From Candidatus Binataceae bacterium (lineage in GTDB: Bacteria; Desulfobacterota; Binatia; Binatales; Binataceae): a stretch of 64,000 nucleotides of DNA. Under the pieces are notes generated by a model, which ran no database searches, was not told the DNA's origin, and saw only the letters and a program-made list of their open reading frames with translations. Made by a program: the position numbers and the translations under genes. Of this stretch, positions 30,046 through 39,003 are shown piece by piece; positions within the stretch are counted from its first letter, which is position 1, and each line of letters opens with the position of its first letter. Location: assembly GCA_035650475.1 (NCBI GenBank), contig DASRHP010000006.1:186001-250000 (forward strand), in the 5' to 3' direction.

Positions 30046-31719
30046 ATGGCAGCCGCACCCGAAAGGCCCAAAATGGTGCCCACGCTGGGGCTAACCGGCG
30101 TGACCGTCAACGCGATGGCGTTGATCGCGCCAGGCGCATTCTTGTGGATCACCTTCGTTCTTCAGGCGGGGTATGTCTTCCCGTCGGGGCTGGCGATGTG
30201 GGCCGGGATCTTCGTCGCCCTCATGCTCGCCTACGCCACCGCGCTTTCGTACTCGGAGCTGGCCAAGCTGTATCCGGGCGCGGGTAGCTCCTACCTGTTC
30301 GCCGAGCAGGCCTTCCTCAACACCACCCATGCCTATCGCTTCGCGCGGATCGCCAAGTTCATCATCGGCTGGGCTTCGCATCTGTACTACTGGGTATATC
30401 CGGGGGTGATGGTGGCGACGATGGGCGTCATGGTCGGCTACATCATCGGCAACATCGCGCCCTCGGCCATCAACTCGGCGGTGCCGGGGCCGGTGTTCAT
30501 GGCGCTGGTCGCGGTGGTTTTCTCCTACATCGTGGCCTACATCGCGTTTCGCGGGGTCAACGGTTCGACCATGGTCAACCTCGCGATCAACGTGATCCAG
30601 ATAGTCGCGCTGCTGTTCTTCTCGGCACTCGCGATCGCCTACCGCATTTCGCATCCGGCGGGCTCGGCCGGCCTCGCGCTCGATCCCAGCGGGCATACGA
30701 TCGCGTCAACCCTGAGCTACGGCTTCGGCAGCGACAGCCCGTCGCATCCCAACGCGCTCTCGGTCATCCTGCCGCACCGGCTGGACTGGGTGATGCTGCA
30801 GGCGACGGTCGCAATCCTGCTGCTGGTCGGCTTCGAGTCGGTCACTGCGCTGGGCGAGGAAGCCAAGAATCCCAAGAAGGACATCCCGCGCGGCGTGCTG
30901 CTCTCGCTGACCATCCAGGGGCTCATCTGCTACCTCATCGAGTACTTTGCCGCCAATTACTTTATGAGCAGTGCCTACGGCCTGGCGGCGGCCAAGGCTT
31001 CGGCGGCGCCGATCGGCGACATGATGGTGATCGTCGGCAACGCGTTGCTCGGCGGGCACGGGCAGGCCTTCATGCTGCTCGAAGCGCTGACCGTGTTCCT
31101 CGCGCTCATCGGCACCAGCCTGAGCTGCATCAACACCGGCGCGCGGGTGACCTACGCGATGGGGCGGGATGAGGAGGTGCCCGAGCACTTCGGCATCCTG
31201 CACGGCGCCAACCTCACTCCGCATCGCGCAATCTGGACGCTGGCGACGATCTCAGCGGCGCTGGGCGCGTATGCGGCGCTGTTCTTCTTCGCCGGCGGGT
31301 CGGCGCCCGACGACAAGACGATCGCGACGCTGCCGCATAACATTTGGTACGCGCTCGGGATGAACTCGAACGCGTCGCTCGCGGCGCTGCCTAACGGGCT
31401 GCTGCTGGTCACCCTGCTGTCGAACTTCGGCACTTTCGTCCTGTACGGGCTGACCAACATCATCTGCATCGTGGCCTTCCGCGAGCACCACGAATTCTCG
31501 GGCTTTCGCCACATGGTGGTGCCGGTCTTCGGGGCGCTCGCGAACTTCTCCTGTCTCGCCTTCTACATCATCGGGCCGCTCGAGGGCCTGGGCAGCGCGA
31601 AGGAGCCGCTGATGGCGGTGGCACTGTCGGTGGTGTGGGGGGTGTACGGGGCAATCTACTTCGTACGCAACTCGCGCCGGCGCGGCAAGGAGACCGTTCT
31701 GGTTGCCAAGCCTGCGTGA
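30046..31719 (+). CDS. APC-superfamily amino acid/amine permease
   Basis: The 557-residue integral membrane protein shows about twelve hydrophobic segments, beginning LGLTGVTVNAMALIAPGAFLW (the APC signature of helix 1) and with SELAKLYPGAGSSYLFAE after helix 2. The LVGFESVTALGEEAKNPKKD segment is the usual loop after helix 6-8. It probably imports an amino acid or amine by proton or sodium symport across the inner membrane. The ATG at 30046 has AGGAGG five bases ahead, which decides it over an upstream ATG at 29986. Substrate is unknown; the nearby amidase/cyclase operon could use what it imports. Confidence 0.92.
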   Translation: MAAAPERPKMVPTLGLTGVTVNAMALIAPGAFLWITFVLQAGYVFPSGLAMWAGIFVALMLAYATALSYSELAKLYPGAGSSYLFAEQAFLNTTHAYRFARIAKFIIGWASHLYYWVYPGVMVATMGVMVGYIIGNIAPSAINSAVPGPVFMALVAVVFSYIVAYIAFRGVNGSTMVNLAINVIQIVALLFFSALAIAYRISHPAGSAGLALDPSGHTIASTLSYGFGSDSPSHPNALSVILPHRLDWVMLQATVAILLLVGFESVTALGEEAKNPKKDIPRGVLLSLTIQGLICYLIEYFAANYFMSSAYGLAAAKASAAPIGDMMVIVGNALLGGHGQAFMLLEALTVFLALIGTSLSCINTGARVTYAMGRDEEVPEHFGILHGANLTPHRAIWTLATISAALGAYAALFFFAGGSAPDDKTIATLPHNIWYALGMNSNASLAALPNGLLLVTLLSNFGTFVLYGLTNIICIVAFREHHEFSGFRHMVVPVFGALANFSCLAFYIIGPLEGLGSAKEPLMAVALSVVWGVYGAIYFVRNSRRRGKETVLVAKPA

Positions 31720-31751
31720 GTGTCCGGGGGAGCGCGTGCCGAGGGGACGGT

Positions 31752-31780
31752 GCCGGGCCGTGCGCAAAGCGCGGCCCGGC
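31752..31780 (+). terminator. Hairpin after permease gene
   Basis: GCCGGGCCGTGC (31752-31763) pairs with GCGCGGCCCGGC (31769-31780) with one G-T wobble and a 5-base loop, 33 bases after the permease stop. There is no T-tract. Confidence 0.55.
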
Positions 31781-32076
31781 GCCCGCATCCGTGGCGCCCG
31801 AGGTGCCAGCGCTGACCAGCGGGGCGGCAGTTGCCATCGTGCTGGTCAACTCGACGCGAGGTGAGCACGCGCGACAGGCCTGAATTGCGCGTGGATCGAA
31901 GCAGGCTGCTGCGGCATGGAACTTGATCACGCCAACCGGCGCGACACATTAGTTCGCCAAACCGGCGCCGCACGGGCCGCGGACCGGGAGGATTGCAACG
32001 GCCTGATTTCATCACGCAGGACGCCCGCTCGGCTACGCGCCCGGGTTGGTTGCTGCATCGGAGAGGGACAAACGGA
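31781..32076. other. Gap between permease and porin-like gene
   Basis: No gene is supported in this part of a 357-base gap. It should contain the promoter of the porin-like gene; GGAGAGGGA just before 32077 is that gene's ribosome site. Confidence 0.5.
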
Positions 32077-33369
32077 ATGGAACCATACACTTCGCTCGTG
32101 ACCAGAATCGCCCGTGTGCTGGCGGCCACCCTGCTGGCGTTCGGCGTTTGCGGCCGCCTTAGCGCGTGGGCTCAGTCCACGGCCACGGTTACGCCACCTG
32201 CGGCTGGCGCTCCGGCAACCGCGGCGCCCGCTCCCGCCGCCGCGCCGACGCCGATTCCACCGCTCACCACGCCGGCGGTGACCGGACCGTTGCAGTTCGC
32301 AAGCCCGACGCCGATCGATTTGAGCGCGATGACCGGCCTGTCCGACGTCCCCGTGATCTCCGACCTCGGCAAGTTCGACATCAACGGGGTCGTGAGCGGC
32401 ATCGGGATCGTGCAGGATCATGCGACCGCTTCCGACCGTACCGACCGCGCCGACGTAAGCAACGCGATGATCATGATTCAGAAAGCCGAGGGGCCGGTGC
32501 AGTTCTATTTGCAGGCGGGCGCTTATGATCTCCCGGCCCTTGGCGCGCCCTTCATCTCGGCGGGCACCGCGCTAAACAGCCTGTATGGACCGCTGCCCGT
32601 CGCCTACTTGAAGCTAGCGCCGAGCGACAACTTCTCGGTGATGGCCGGCAATCTGCCCACCCTGATCGGGGCCGAGTATACGTTCACCTTCGAGAACATG
32701 AACATCGAGCGTGGGCTTCTCTGGAATCAGGAGAACGCGATCAACCGCGGCGTGCAGCTCAACTATAGCCTGGGCCCGGTGAGCACTTCGCTGAGTTGGA
32801 GCAACGGCTTCTACTCCAACAGCTACACCTGGCTCATCGGATCGCTTGCATACGCGATCAACTCGGCCAACGCGGTCAGTGTTGTGGGCGGCGGCAACCT
32901 CGGCTTCTCGAAGTTTTCCAACTTCGCGACCTCGGCGGTGCTCAACAACAGCCAGATCTACAATCTCATCTATACCTACAACTCATCGCCCTGGATCGTG
33001 CAGCCGTACGTCCAGTGGACCTACGTGCCGAGCAACGACAAGATAGGGGTTGCCAAATCGACATCGACCATCGGCGGCGCGATCCTCGCCAGCTACGCGC
33101 TCACCGACAATTTCTTCCTGGCCGCGCGCGCCGAATATATCGGCAGCACCGGCAGTCCGACCGACGGCTCGGTCAACCTGCTCTACGGACCGGGCAGCGA
33201 GGCGTGGTCGCTCACGCTGACTCCGACCTACCAGTACAAGAAGTTCTTCGTGCGCGGTGAAGTCAGCTTCGTTCAGGCGATGAGCTACGTGGCGGGCAGC
33301 GTGTTCGGCGGCGCGGGCCGTAATCCGGCGCAGGTGCGTGGGGTGCTCGAAACCGGTTTGTTGTTGTAA
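32077..33369 (+). CDS. Outer-membrane beta-barrel porin-like protein
   Basis: The 430-residue precursor has a signal peptide (about residues 10-33, with RVLAATLLAFGVCGRLSAWAQ). A Pro/Ala/Thr-rich linker follows (about 35-70), then a barrel region with alternating short strands such as QFYLQAGAYDLPA, VAYLKLAPSDNFSVMAGNL and FFVRGEVSFVQAM. Aromatic and glycine periodicity fits an outer-membrane barrel of about 350 residues. It resembles outer-membrane proteins annotated as porins in acidobacterial and related genomes, but I cannot assign a substrate. It ends in LLL rather than a terminal Phe. The linker could span the periplasm or contact peptidoglycan. Confidence 0.8.
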   Translation: MEPYTSLVTRIARVLAATLLAFGVCGRLSAWAQSTATVTPPAAGAPATAAPAPAAAPTPIPPLTTPAVTGPLQFASPTPIDLSAMTGLSDVPVISDLGKFDINGVVSGIGIVQDHATASDRTDRADVSNAMIMIQKAEGPVQFYLQAGAYDLPALGAPFISAGTALNSLYGPLPVAYLKLAPSDNFSVMAGNLPTLIGAEYTFTFENMNIERGLLWNQENAINRGVQLNYSLGPVSTSLSWSNGFYSNSYTWLIGSLAYAINSANAVSVVGGGNLGFSKFSNFATSAVLNNSQIYNLIYTYNSSPWIVQPYVQWTYVPSNDKIGVAKSTSTIGGAILASYALTDNFFLAARAEYIGSTGSPTDGSVNLLYGPGSEAWSLTLTPTYQYKKFFVRGEVSFVQAMSYVAGSVFGGAGRNPAQVRGVLETGLLL

Positions 33370-33477
33370 CGCGGAGAAAGATGACGAACGACAACGCGTA
33401 AGCCTCTTGGCGCGGCGCACGCCGCGGCGTATCGCTAGATCGATGGGTCGGCCTTTCGGCGGAGGTAGTTGGTTACG

Positions 33478-33726
33478 ATGGCCACGGTGAAGAGGGGCAG
33501 CTCTACGACAGCGACGACGCGGCGGCGCGCCGCAGCCAGGAAGGCTGAGCAGGCGCAACCCAATGGCAACCCGACACGCGACCCGCGGACGGTGGCCGAG
33601 CCGAACGTCGAGGCGATCCGTGCCCGCGCCTACGAGCTTTTCCTCGCGCGCGGCGCCGTTCACGGCCACGATCTCGCCGACTGGTTCCAGGCCGAGCGCG
33701 AGCTGCGCACGGCGCGCGCGAGCTGA
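33478..33726 (+). CDS. DUF2934-like small protein
   Basis: An 82-residue protein with a basic, Ala/Arg-rich first half and a C-terminal DUF2934-type motif: AYELFLARGAVHGHDLADWFQAERELR, quoted here in pieces as AYELFLARG, HGHDLADW and QAERELR. The family is small, soluble and of unknown function, widespread in proteobacteria. I chose the ATG at 33478; a TTG at 33469 lies closer to the GGAGG at 33461-33465. It is followed after 71 bases by the phosphatase gene and may belong to the same transcript. Confidence 0.75.
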   Translation: MATVKRGSSTTATTRRRAAARKAEQAQPNGNPTRDPRTVAEPNVEAIRARAYELFLARGAVHGHDLADWFQAERELRTARAS

Positions 33727-33797
33727 GCGCGCCGGTCGGCGCGCGTTCGCCGCCGCGCCGGCGGACCAGCCGCCGCCGGCAAGCGGTTGAGGCCCGC

Positions 33798-34637
33798 ATG
33801 GCTGAACCGATCGCCGCCGGCGCGGCCTCTTCGCCGAGCTTCGATCTCGCCGTCCTCTCCGACGTCGGCACCGACCGGCCCGACAACGAGGACGCCTGTG
33901 GCGATCACGTCGAGGACGACGGCAGCGGCGCGATCTTCGTCGTCGCCGACGGTATCGGCGGCTACGAGGGCGGCGAGATCGCCAGCCGCATGGCGGTGGA
34001 CATCACGCTTGAGGCCTATCACGAAAGCCCGCGCGCATGGGGTCCGGCCAAGCGTCTGCACCGGGCCGTCCAGCGCGCCAACATCGAGATCCACAACCGG
34101 GCGCTGACCGTGCCCGAGCTGCGCCGGATGGGCACCACGCTGACGGCGGCGGTGGTCGAGGGCGGTAGGCTGAGCGCGGCGCACGTTGGCGATTGCCGTC
34201 TCTATCTCGTGCGCGGCGGACGGATCGTCCAGATCACCAAGGACCACACGATGGTGGCCGAGCGGGTGCGGATGGGCCTGATGAGCGCGGCGCGCGCGCG
34301 CAACCATCCCGAGCGTTCGGTGCTCAGCCGCTGCCTCGGCCACGAGCTGATCGTCGCGGTTGACCGGATCGCGATGCCGCTGGTGCAGGGCGATCACCTG
34401 CTGCTGTGCAGCGACGGCCTGTACAACGTGCTCGACGAGCGCGAATTGGCACGGATGGTGCGCGAGGGCGAAAGCGCGGCCGCCGCCTGCCAGGCGCTGA
34501 TCGAGGCCGCCAACGCGCACGGCACCGCCGACAATCTGACCGCCGCCGTCTTCAGGATGAACGGCGCGACCCCCTATGCCGAGGGCGGCGCGGGCTGGCG
34601 CGCGCGGCTGGGGCGGCTCTTTGGCCGCAGCGCCTGA
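33798..34637 (+). CDS. PP2C-family Ser/Thr protein phosphatase
   Basis: The 279-residue protein has the complete PPM/PP2C motif set: SDVGTDRPDNEDACGD, VVADGIGGYEGGEIAS (metal-binding Asp and Gly), GTTLTAAVVEGG, AAHVGDCRLYLVR, LCSDGLYNVL and ADNLTAAVF. It should be a soluble, Mn/Mg-dependent phosphatase for phosphoserine and phosphothreonine. The last about 30 residues are basic and low in complexity. It precedes a membrane-anchored Ser/Thr kinase by about 90 bases, the usual arrangement for an opposing phosphatase-kinase pair, and an ammonium transporter is coupled to that kinase. Confidence 0.94.
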   Translation: MAEPIAAGAASSPSFDLAVLSDVGTDRPDNEDACGDHVEDDGSGAIFVVADGIGGYEGGEIASRMAVDITLEAYHESPRAWGPAKRLHRAVQRANIEIHNRALTVPELRRMGTTLTAAVVEGGRLSAAHVGDCRLYLVRGGRIVQITKDHTMVAERVRMGLMSAARARNHPERSVLSRCLGHELIVAVDRIAMPLVQGDHLLLCSDGLYNVLDERELARMVREGESAAAACQALIEAANAHGTADNLTAAVFRMNGATPYAEGGAGWRARLGRLFGRSA

Positions 34638-34727
34638 ACGCGGCGCGCGCGAGCAGCCGCGCGTTGCGGTGGGCGGGGTGGCGATGGTAACGTGCGCGCC
34701 CATCCGCCCCCGCATGCGACATCTTCC

Positions 34728-35747
34728 ATGATGCGCGAGGTCAACGTCGGCGAGCAGCTCGACCAGTACCGCCTGACCGAGCTTATCGCGCGCAGCGGGA
34801 TGGCCTCGATCTTCAAGGCCACCGACACGCTCAGCGGCCAGACCGTCGCGATCAAGGTCCCCTATCTCCAGTTCGAAAGCGACGTCGTCTTCTATGGTCG
34901 CTTCAAGCGCGAGGAGGAAGTCGGCCGTCGCCTCGACCATCCCAACATCATCAAGGTCCTCACCCCCAGGCATAAGAGCCGGATGTACATCGCGATGGAG
35001 TACGTCGACGGCGTCTCGTTGCGCGCGATTATGCGTGACGAGCGTCCGATGACGGCCGAGCGCGCGCTCGGTTTCGCGCGCCAGATCTGTGCCGCGCTGG
35101 TTTACATGCACGGCCGCGGCGTGGTCCATCGCGACCTCAAGCCCGAAAACGTGCTGGTCACGGCCGACGGCCAGGTCAAGCTGATGGACTTCGGCATCGC
35201 GCTCGACGAGTCGGCGCGCCGGCTCACCTGGTCGGGGCTCTCGACCACGATCGGCACTCCCGACTATATGTCGCCCGAGCAGGTCAGCGGCCGGCGCGGC
35301 GACGCCCGCACCGACATCTACGCGCTCGGCACGATGCTTTACGAGATGCTGACCGGCCATCTGCCCTTCGACGCGCCCAACGTGTACGCGATGATGCGGG
35401 CGAAGACCGGCGAGGATCCTCTGCCGCCCAGCCGCTTCCTGCCCAGCATCGATCCGCAACTCGAAGAGATCATCCTGCACGCCATCGAACGCCAGCCGCG
35501 CAACCGCTACCAGAGCGCCGCCGAGATGCTCGAGGACTTGAACGCGCCGCAGCGGGTCAAGCCGAGCGGCCGTGCCGCCCGGCTCCATCCGCGCAGCCTG
35601 CGCATCCGGCGCATCCGCGGCGCGCTGTGGATGGCGCTGTTCTTCGGCTCGCTGGTGGCGGTCTTCATCCTGCTCATCTGGCTCGCCAATCGATACCCGG
35701 CCGCCACCTCGCAGGCCGTCCGTTCGTACCGGGGGGAGGTGAGATGA
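34728..35747 (+). CDS. Membrane-anchored Ser/Thr protein kinase with atypical glycine loop
   Basis: The 339-residue Hanks-type kinase has Lys43 (VAIKVP), HRDLKPEN with catalytic Asp136, DFGIA (154-158) and GTPDYMSPEQ, so it should be active. The ATP loop is odd: IARSGMASIFKA replaces all three glycines of G-x-G-x-x-G by Ala, Ser and Ala. One membrane helix near residues 300-322 (MALFFGSLVAVFILLIWLA) anchors it, with only a short tail outside, so it has no PASTA-type sensor. The start is uncertain: GTG 34692 or ATG 34728/34731. The stop is one base before the amt ATG, and the amt ribosome site lies inside the last kinase codons. Confidence 0.93.
   Translation: MMREVNVGEQLDQYRLTELIARSGMASIFKATDTLSGQTVAIKVPYLQFESDVVFYGRFKREEEVGRRLDHPNIIKVLTPRHKSRMYIAMEYVDGVSLRAIMRDERPMTAERALGFARQICAALVYMHGRGVVHRDLKPENVLVTADGQVKLMDFGIALDESARRLTWSGLSTTIGTPDYMSPEQVSGRRGDARTDIYALGTMLYEMLTGHLPFDAPNVYAMMRAKTGEDPLPPSRFLPSIDPQLEEIILHAIERQPRNRYQSAAEMLEDLNAPQRVKPSGRAARLHPRSLRIRRIRGALWMALFFGSLVAVFILLIWLANRYPAATSQAVRSYRGEVR
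35735..35739 (+). promoter_or_regulatory. Ribosome site of amt inside the kinase gene
   Basis: GGAGG lies nine bases before the amt ATG at 35749, within the last codons of the kinase. Its position ties amt translation to kinase translation. Confidence 0.75.
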
Positions 35748-35748
35748 A

Positions 35749-37215
35749 ATGACCGCGCGCGCAAGATGGACGCTTGCCCGGACGCTGCCGCTCGCGGCCG
35801 CGCTAATCGTCGCGGCCGCGGCGCGCGCCGGCGCGCAGGACGCGCCGGCGCCGGGCACGCGCTTAGATGTTCACTTCGCGCCGGTGCCCGGCACGTCGCT
35901 CAACATGGCCTGGGTGCTCGTCGGCGGCTTCCTGGTGATGTTCATGCAGGTCGGCTTCGCGATGCTGGAGACCGGCTTCACGCGGGCCAAGAACGCGGTC
36001 AACACGATGGCGATGAATCTCGTTATCTACCCGATCGGACTTATCGGTTTCTGGCTGACCGGCTATGCCCTGATGATGGGCGGGGTGGCGCAATGGCCGT
36101 CGCTGGGGCGCGGCGGAATCCCCAGCCGCGAACTGAGCCTCCACATCGGCGGCCACAGCTTCGGCCTCATCGGTGCGGGCAAGTTCGCGCTGCTCAGCGT
36201 CAGCCACGATCCGGCGAGCCTTGCGATGTTCCTGTTCGCGGTGGTCTTCATGGACACTGCGGCGACCATTCCGACCGGCGCGATGGCCGAGCGCTGGAAG
36301 TTCTCCGCCTTCTTCATTTACGGACTGTTCATGTCGATGTTTCTCTACCCGCTGTACGGCAACTGGGTGTGGGGCGGCGGATGGCTGGCGCAGATGGGGG
36401 TCAACTTCGGGCTGGGCCACGGCCACGTCGATTTCGCCGGCTCCTCGGTCGTCCACATGACCGGCGGCGTGACGGCGCTGGCGGGCGCGATGGTGCTGGG
36501 GCCGCGGATCGGCAAGTTTCGCCGCGACGGCGCGATCGGCGCCCTGCCCGGGCATAACCTGCCGATGGCGATAGTCGGAACGCTGATCCTGGCCTTCGGA
36601 TGGTTCGGCTTTAACACGGGCTCGACTTTGGCCGCCTCCGACCCGCGGATCGGGTTGATCGCGGTCAACACGATGCTGTCCTCGGGGGCAGGCGCGCTGG
36701 CCGCGCTGCTTTACCTGTGGCGGCGCTTCAACAAACCGGACGTCGCGATGGCGTGCAACGGGCTATTGGGCGGGCTGGTCGCGATAACCGCGCCCTGCGC
36801 GTTCGTCACCCCGGCGGCGGCGGTGCTGATCGGCGCAATCGCCGGGTTGCTGGTGGTCGGGGCGGTGCTCGCGCTCGAGCGGCGCTTGCGCATCGACGAC
36901 CCGGTCGGCGCGATCGCAGTGCACGGCGTATGCGGAATGTGGGGCGCGCTCGCGCTTGGCCTGTTTGCCGACGGCAGCTACGGCGTGGGATGGAACGGGG
37001 TCGGCGGTCCGGTGCGCGGGCTGCTGTTCGGCGACACGGGACAGTTCGCCGCCCAGCTGATCGGCGTTGCGATCAATGTGGTGGTGATCTTCAGCCTCGC
37101 GCTCGCCTTTTTCGTGATCGTCGAGCGCACGATTGGCAACCGGGTGCCGGCCGAGGTCGAGTGGAGCGGCCTCGACGCGCTCGAGATGGGCTCCGACGCT
37201 TATCCCGGCGTGTAG
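35749..37215 (+). CDS. amt: Ammonium transporter Amt
   Basis: The 488-residue protein has a signal-like N-terminus and eleven membrane helices of the Amt/Mep/Rh family. Twin pore histidines are His236 (SSVVHMTGGVTAL) and His392 (GAIAVHGVCGMWG), with NWVWGGGWL for the periplasmic recruitment site and ETGFTRAKNAVNT early. It conducts ammonium across the inner membrane. The C-terminal cytosolic tail (EWSGLDALEMGSDAYPG) is the region that couples subunits and contains two serines. Amt genes normally adjoin glnK; here the neighbour is a kinase-phosphatase pair, and no PII gene is seen in the window. Confidence 0.95.
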   Translation: MTARARWTLARTLPLAAALIVAAAARAGAQDAPAPGTRLDVHFAPVPGTSLNMAWVLVGGFLVMFMQVGFAMLETGFTRAKNAVNTMAMNLVIYPIGLIGFWLTGYALMMGGVAQWPSLGRGGIPSRELSLHIGGHSFGLIGAGKFALLSVSHDPASLAMFLFAVVFMDTAATIPTGAMAERWKFSAFFIYGLFMSMFLYPLYGNWVWGGGWLAQMGVNFGLGHGHVDFAGSSVVHMTGGVTALAGAMVLGPRIGKFRRDGAIGALPGHNLPMAIVGTLILAFGWFGFNTGSTLAASDPRIGLIAVNTMLSSGAGALAALLYLWRRFNKPDVAMACNGLLGGLVAITAPCAFVTPAAAVLIGAIAGLLVVGAVLALERRLRIDDPVGAIAVHGVCGMWGALALGLFADGSYGVGWNGVGGPVRGLLFGDTGQFAAQLIGVAINVVVIFSLALAFFVIVERTIGNRVPAEVEWSGLDALEMGSDAYPGV

Positions 37216-37282
37216 GCCCGCTTGGCAAGCGGCGCCCGATCCGGCGATACTTCAGCACCGTACGCAGGAGCGTTCGTCCGCG

Positions 37283-38437
37283 ATGCCGGAGACACAACAG
37301 CAGCGTTTTTCATTGATCACCGACAAGGGTCTCGCCGAGTTGCGCAAGCTTATCGGCGTCCCGATTGAGGACTCGCTCGAACCGTGGTGCTACGAGGCGA
37401 CGCGCGACAATATCCGCCATTGGGCGCACGGGATCGGCGACGACAACCCGCTGTGGTGTGACCCCGCCTACGCCGCGCGCACGCCCTACGGGCGCCTGGT
37501 AGCACCGCCGTCATTCATCTTCGCGCTCAACCGCTCGTTCAGCGGCTACGTCGCCGGACTGCCGGGGGTCCATGCGATGTTCGCCGGCATCGACGTCACC
37601 TGGCATCGCCCGATGGCGCTCGGCGACGCGTTCACCACCAAGGCATGGCTCAAGGACCTCGTTGAGCATCAGACCCGCTTCGCCGGCCGCGCAATCCAGC
37701 AGATCTATCGCTGCGAGTTCTACAACCAGCGCGGCGAGCTGGTCGCCGAGGGTGATAGCTGGTGCTTCCGCACCGAGCGCGACACCGCGCGCGAGCGCGG
37801 CACCAAGTACGAGGCGGTCAAGCAGAAGCCGCCGGTGCGCTACTCGCGCGAGGACATCGCGAAGATTTTCGCGCTGTACGAGGCCGAGGAAGTGTGCGGC
37901 GCCGCTCCGCGCTACATCGAGGACGTAAAGGTCGGCGACAAGCTGCAAACGATGGCCAAGGGGCCGATGACCGTCACCGGCTTCATCGCGTTTGCCCAAG
38001 GATGGGGCGGGCTGTATATCCGCGCCAACAAGCTCGCCTGGCAACAGCTGCGCAAGCATCCGGGCGTCGGCATTCCCAACCGCTTCGGTATCCCCGACGT
38101 CCCCGAGCGCGTGCACTGGGAGGACGACCTCGCCACGCTGGTCGGCACCCCCGCCGCCTACGACTACGGCCCCGAGCGCTGCTCATGGATGACGCACCAT
38201 CTGACGAACTGGATGGGCGACGCGGGGTTCCTGCGCCACATCGCGGTTGAGATTCGCCGCCATAATCCGGTCGGCGACACGCTCTACATCAACGGCGAAG
38301 TGACGCGCGTGTTCGAGGAGGATGGCGCGCATTACGCCGAAGTCGCGCAGACCGCGGTCCAGCAGGACGGCGAGCTGTCAGTGCGCGCCACAGGCGTTGT
38401 CCGCCTGCCGTCGCGCTCGAAGTCGCGAACAGAATAA
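37283..38437 (+). CDS. MaoC-like dehydratase, double hot-dog
   Basis: The protein has 384 residues and two hot-dog halves. The first (about 20-170) begins with the FAS1-type dehydratase-like segment and has HWAHGIGDDNPLWCDPAYA, then GRLVAPPSFIFAL. The second (about 210-375) includes VKVGDKLQTMAKGPMTVTG and DTLYINGEVTRVFEEDG. These resemble hydratase 2/MaoC proteins that hydrate or dehydrate enoyl-CoA. The first half carries D-x-N-P-L-W, close to the catalytic hydratase motif. It follows amt by 67 bases and could be in the same transcript, though it has an AGGAG of its own. It abuts a minus-strand gene with no gap. Confidence 0.87.
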   Translation: MPETQQQRFSLITDKGLAELRKLIGVPIEDSLEPWCYEATRDNIRHWAHGIGDDNPLWCDPAYAARTPYGRLVAPPSFIFALNRSFSGYVAGLPGVHAMFAGIDVTWHRPMALGDAFTTKAWLKDLVEHQTRFAGRAIQQIYRCEFYNQRGELVAEGDSWCFRTERDTARERGTKYEAVKQKPPVRYSREDIAKIFALYEAEEVCGAAPRYIEDVKVGDKLQTMAKGPMTVTGFIAFAQGWGGLYIRANKLAWQQLRKHPGVGIPNRFGIPDVPERVHWEDDLATLVGTPAAYDYGPERCSWMTHHLTNWMGDAGFLRHIAVEIRRHNPVGDTLYINGEVTRVFEEDGAHYAEVAQTAVQQDGELSVRATGVVRLPSRSKSRTE

Positions 38438-38740
38438 TCAGCGGCCCGCCGCGGCGGATGGCGCTCTCAACCGTGGATCGTCCGCGCGGACGCATAGCGC
38501 GTGGCCGGAGCTTTCCCACAGCGCCTGCTGGCGGGTGTCGGTGCCCGGGCCGGCCTTGAGCGTGTCGTCGAAATCCACGTGGCGCTGCCTCTCGCATCGC
38601 TCGCGCGTGGGATAGAGGCCGAACCTGTCCCACGCGCTGAGCGGCAGCTCCGGATAGGCGCGCACCGAGATAAGCTGGCGCCTGGCCGTGTACGATTCGT
38701 ACATCGGCGGCGCGAGCAAATACCATCCGGCGACGAACAT
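38438..38740 (-). CDS. Small predicted membrane or secreted protein, unknown function
   Basis: This small frame of about 100 residues has a hydrophobic start (MFVAGWYLLAPP) and a soluble part with SAWDRFGLYPTRERCERQR. Short proteins with a GWYL-LAPP start followed by a W...F-T--EC-- segment occur in related soil bacteria as I recall them, but I know no function. The start is unclear: ATG at 38740, TTG at about 38776, or further upstream. Its stop overlaps nothing and touches the stop of the convergent dehydratase gene. I am moderately confident it is a gene. Confidence 0.55.
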   Translation of the reverse strand: MFVAGWYLLAPPMYESYTARRQLISVRAYPELPLSAWDRFGLYPTRERCERQRHVDFDDTLKAGPGTDTRQQALWESSGHALCVRADDPRLRAPSAAAGR

Positions 38741-39003
38741 CGCCGCCGCCGCCGCACATCGGACGCTCTCTCGCAAACCAAGGGTGAGCCGGCGTTGTGG
38801 GGCCCATCGAGCACGCCGCGGGCCCTCTTGAAGGGACGCATGGCTCCAAAGGGAACAGCGCTTCTCCGCTCCGTCAGAATTTAGGAGAAAAATGCCTAGC
38901 GTGGTCTTTGGCATATCAATTGCTGTTCCTCTGTTCAATTCCAAACCATGGGCGTCACATTTGGGCGGCAGTCCAGGGCGCCCTGAGGGAGAGTTTTTCA
39001 GCC

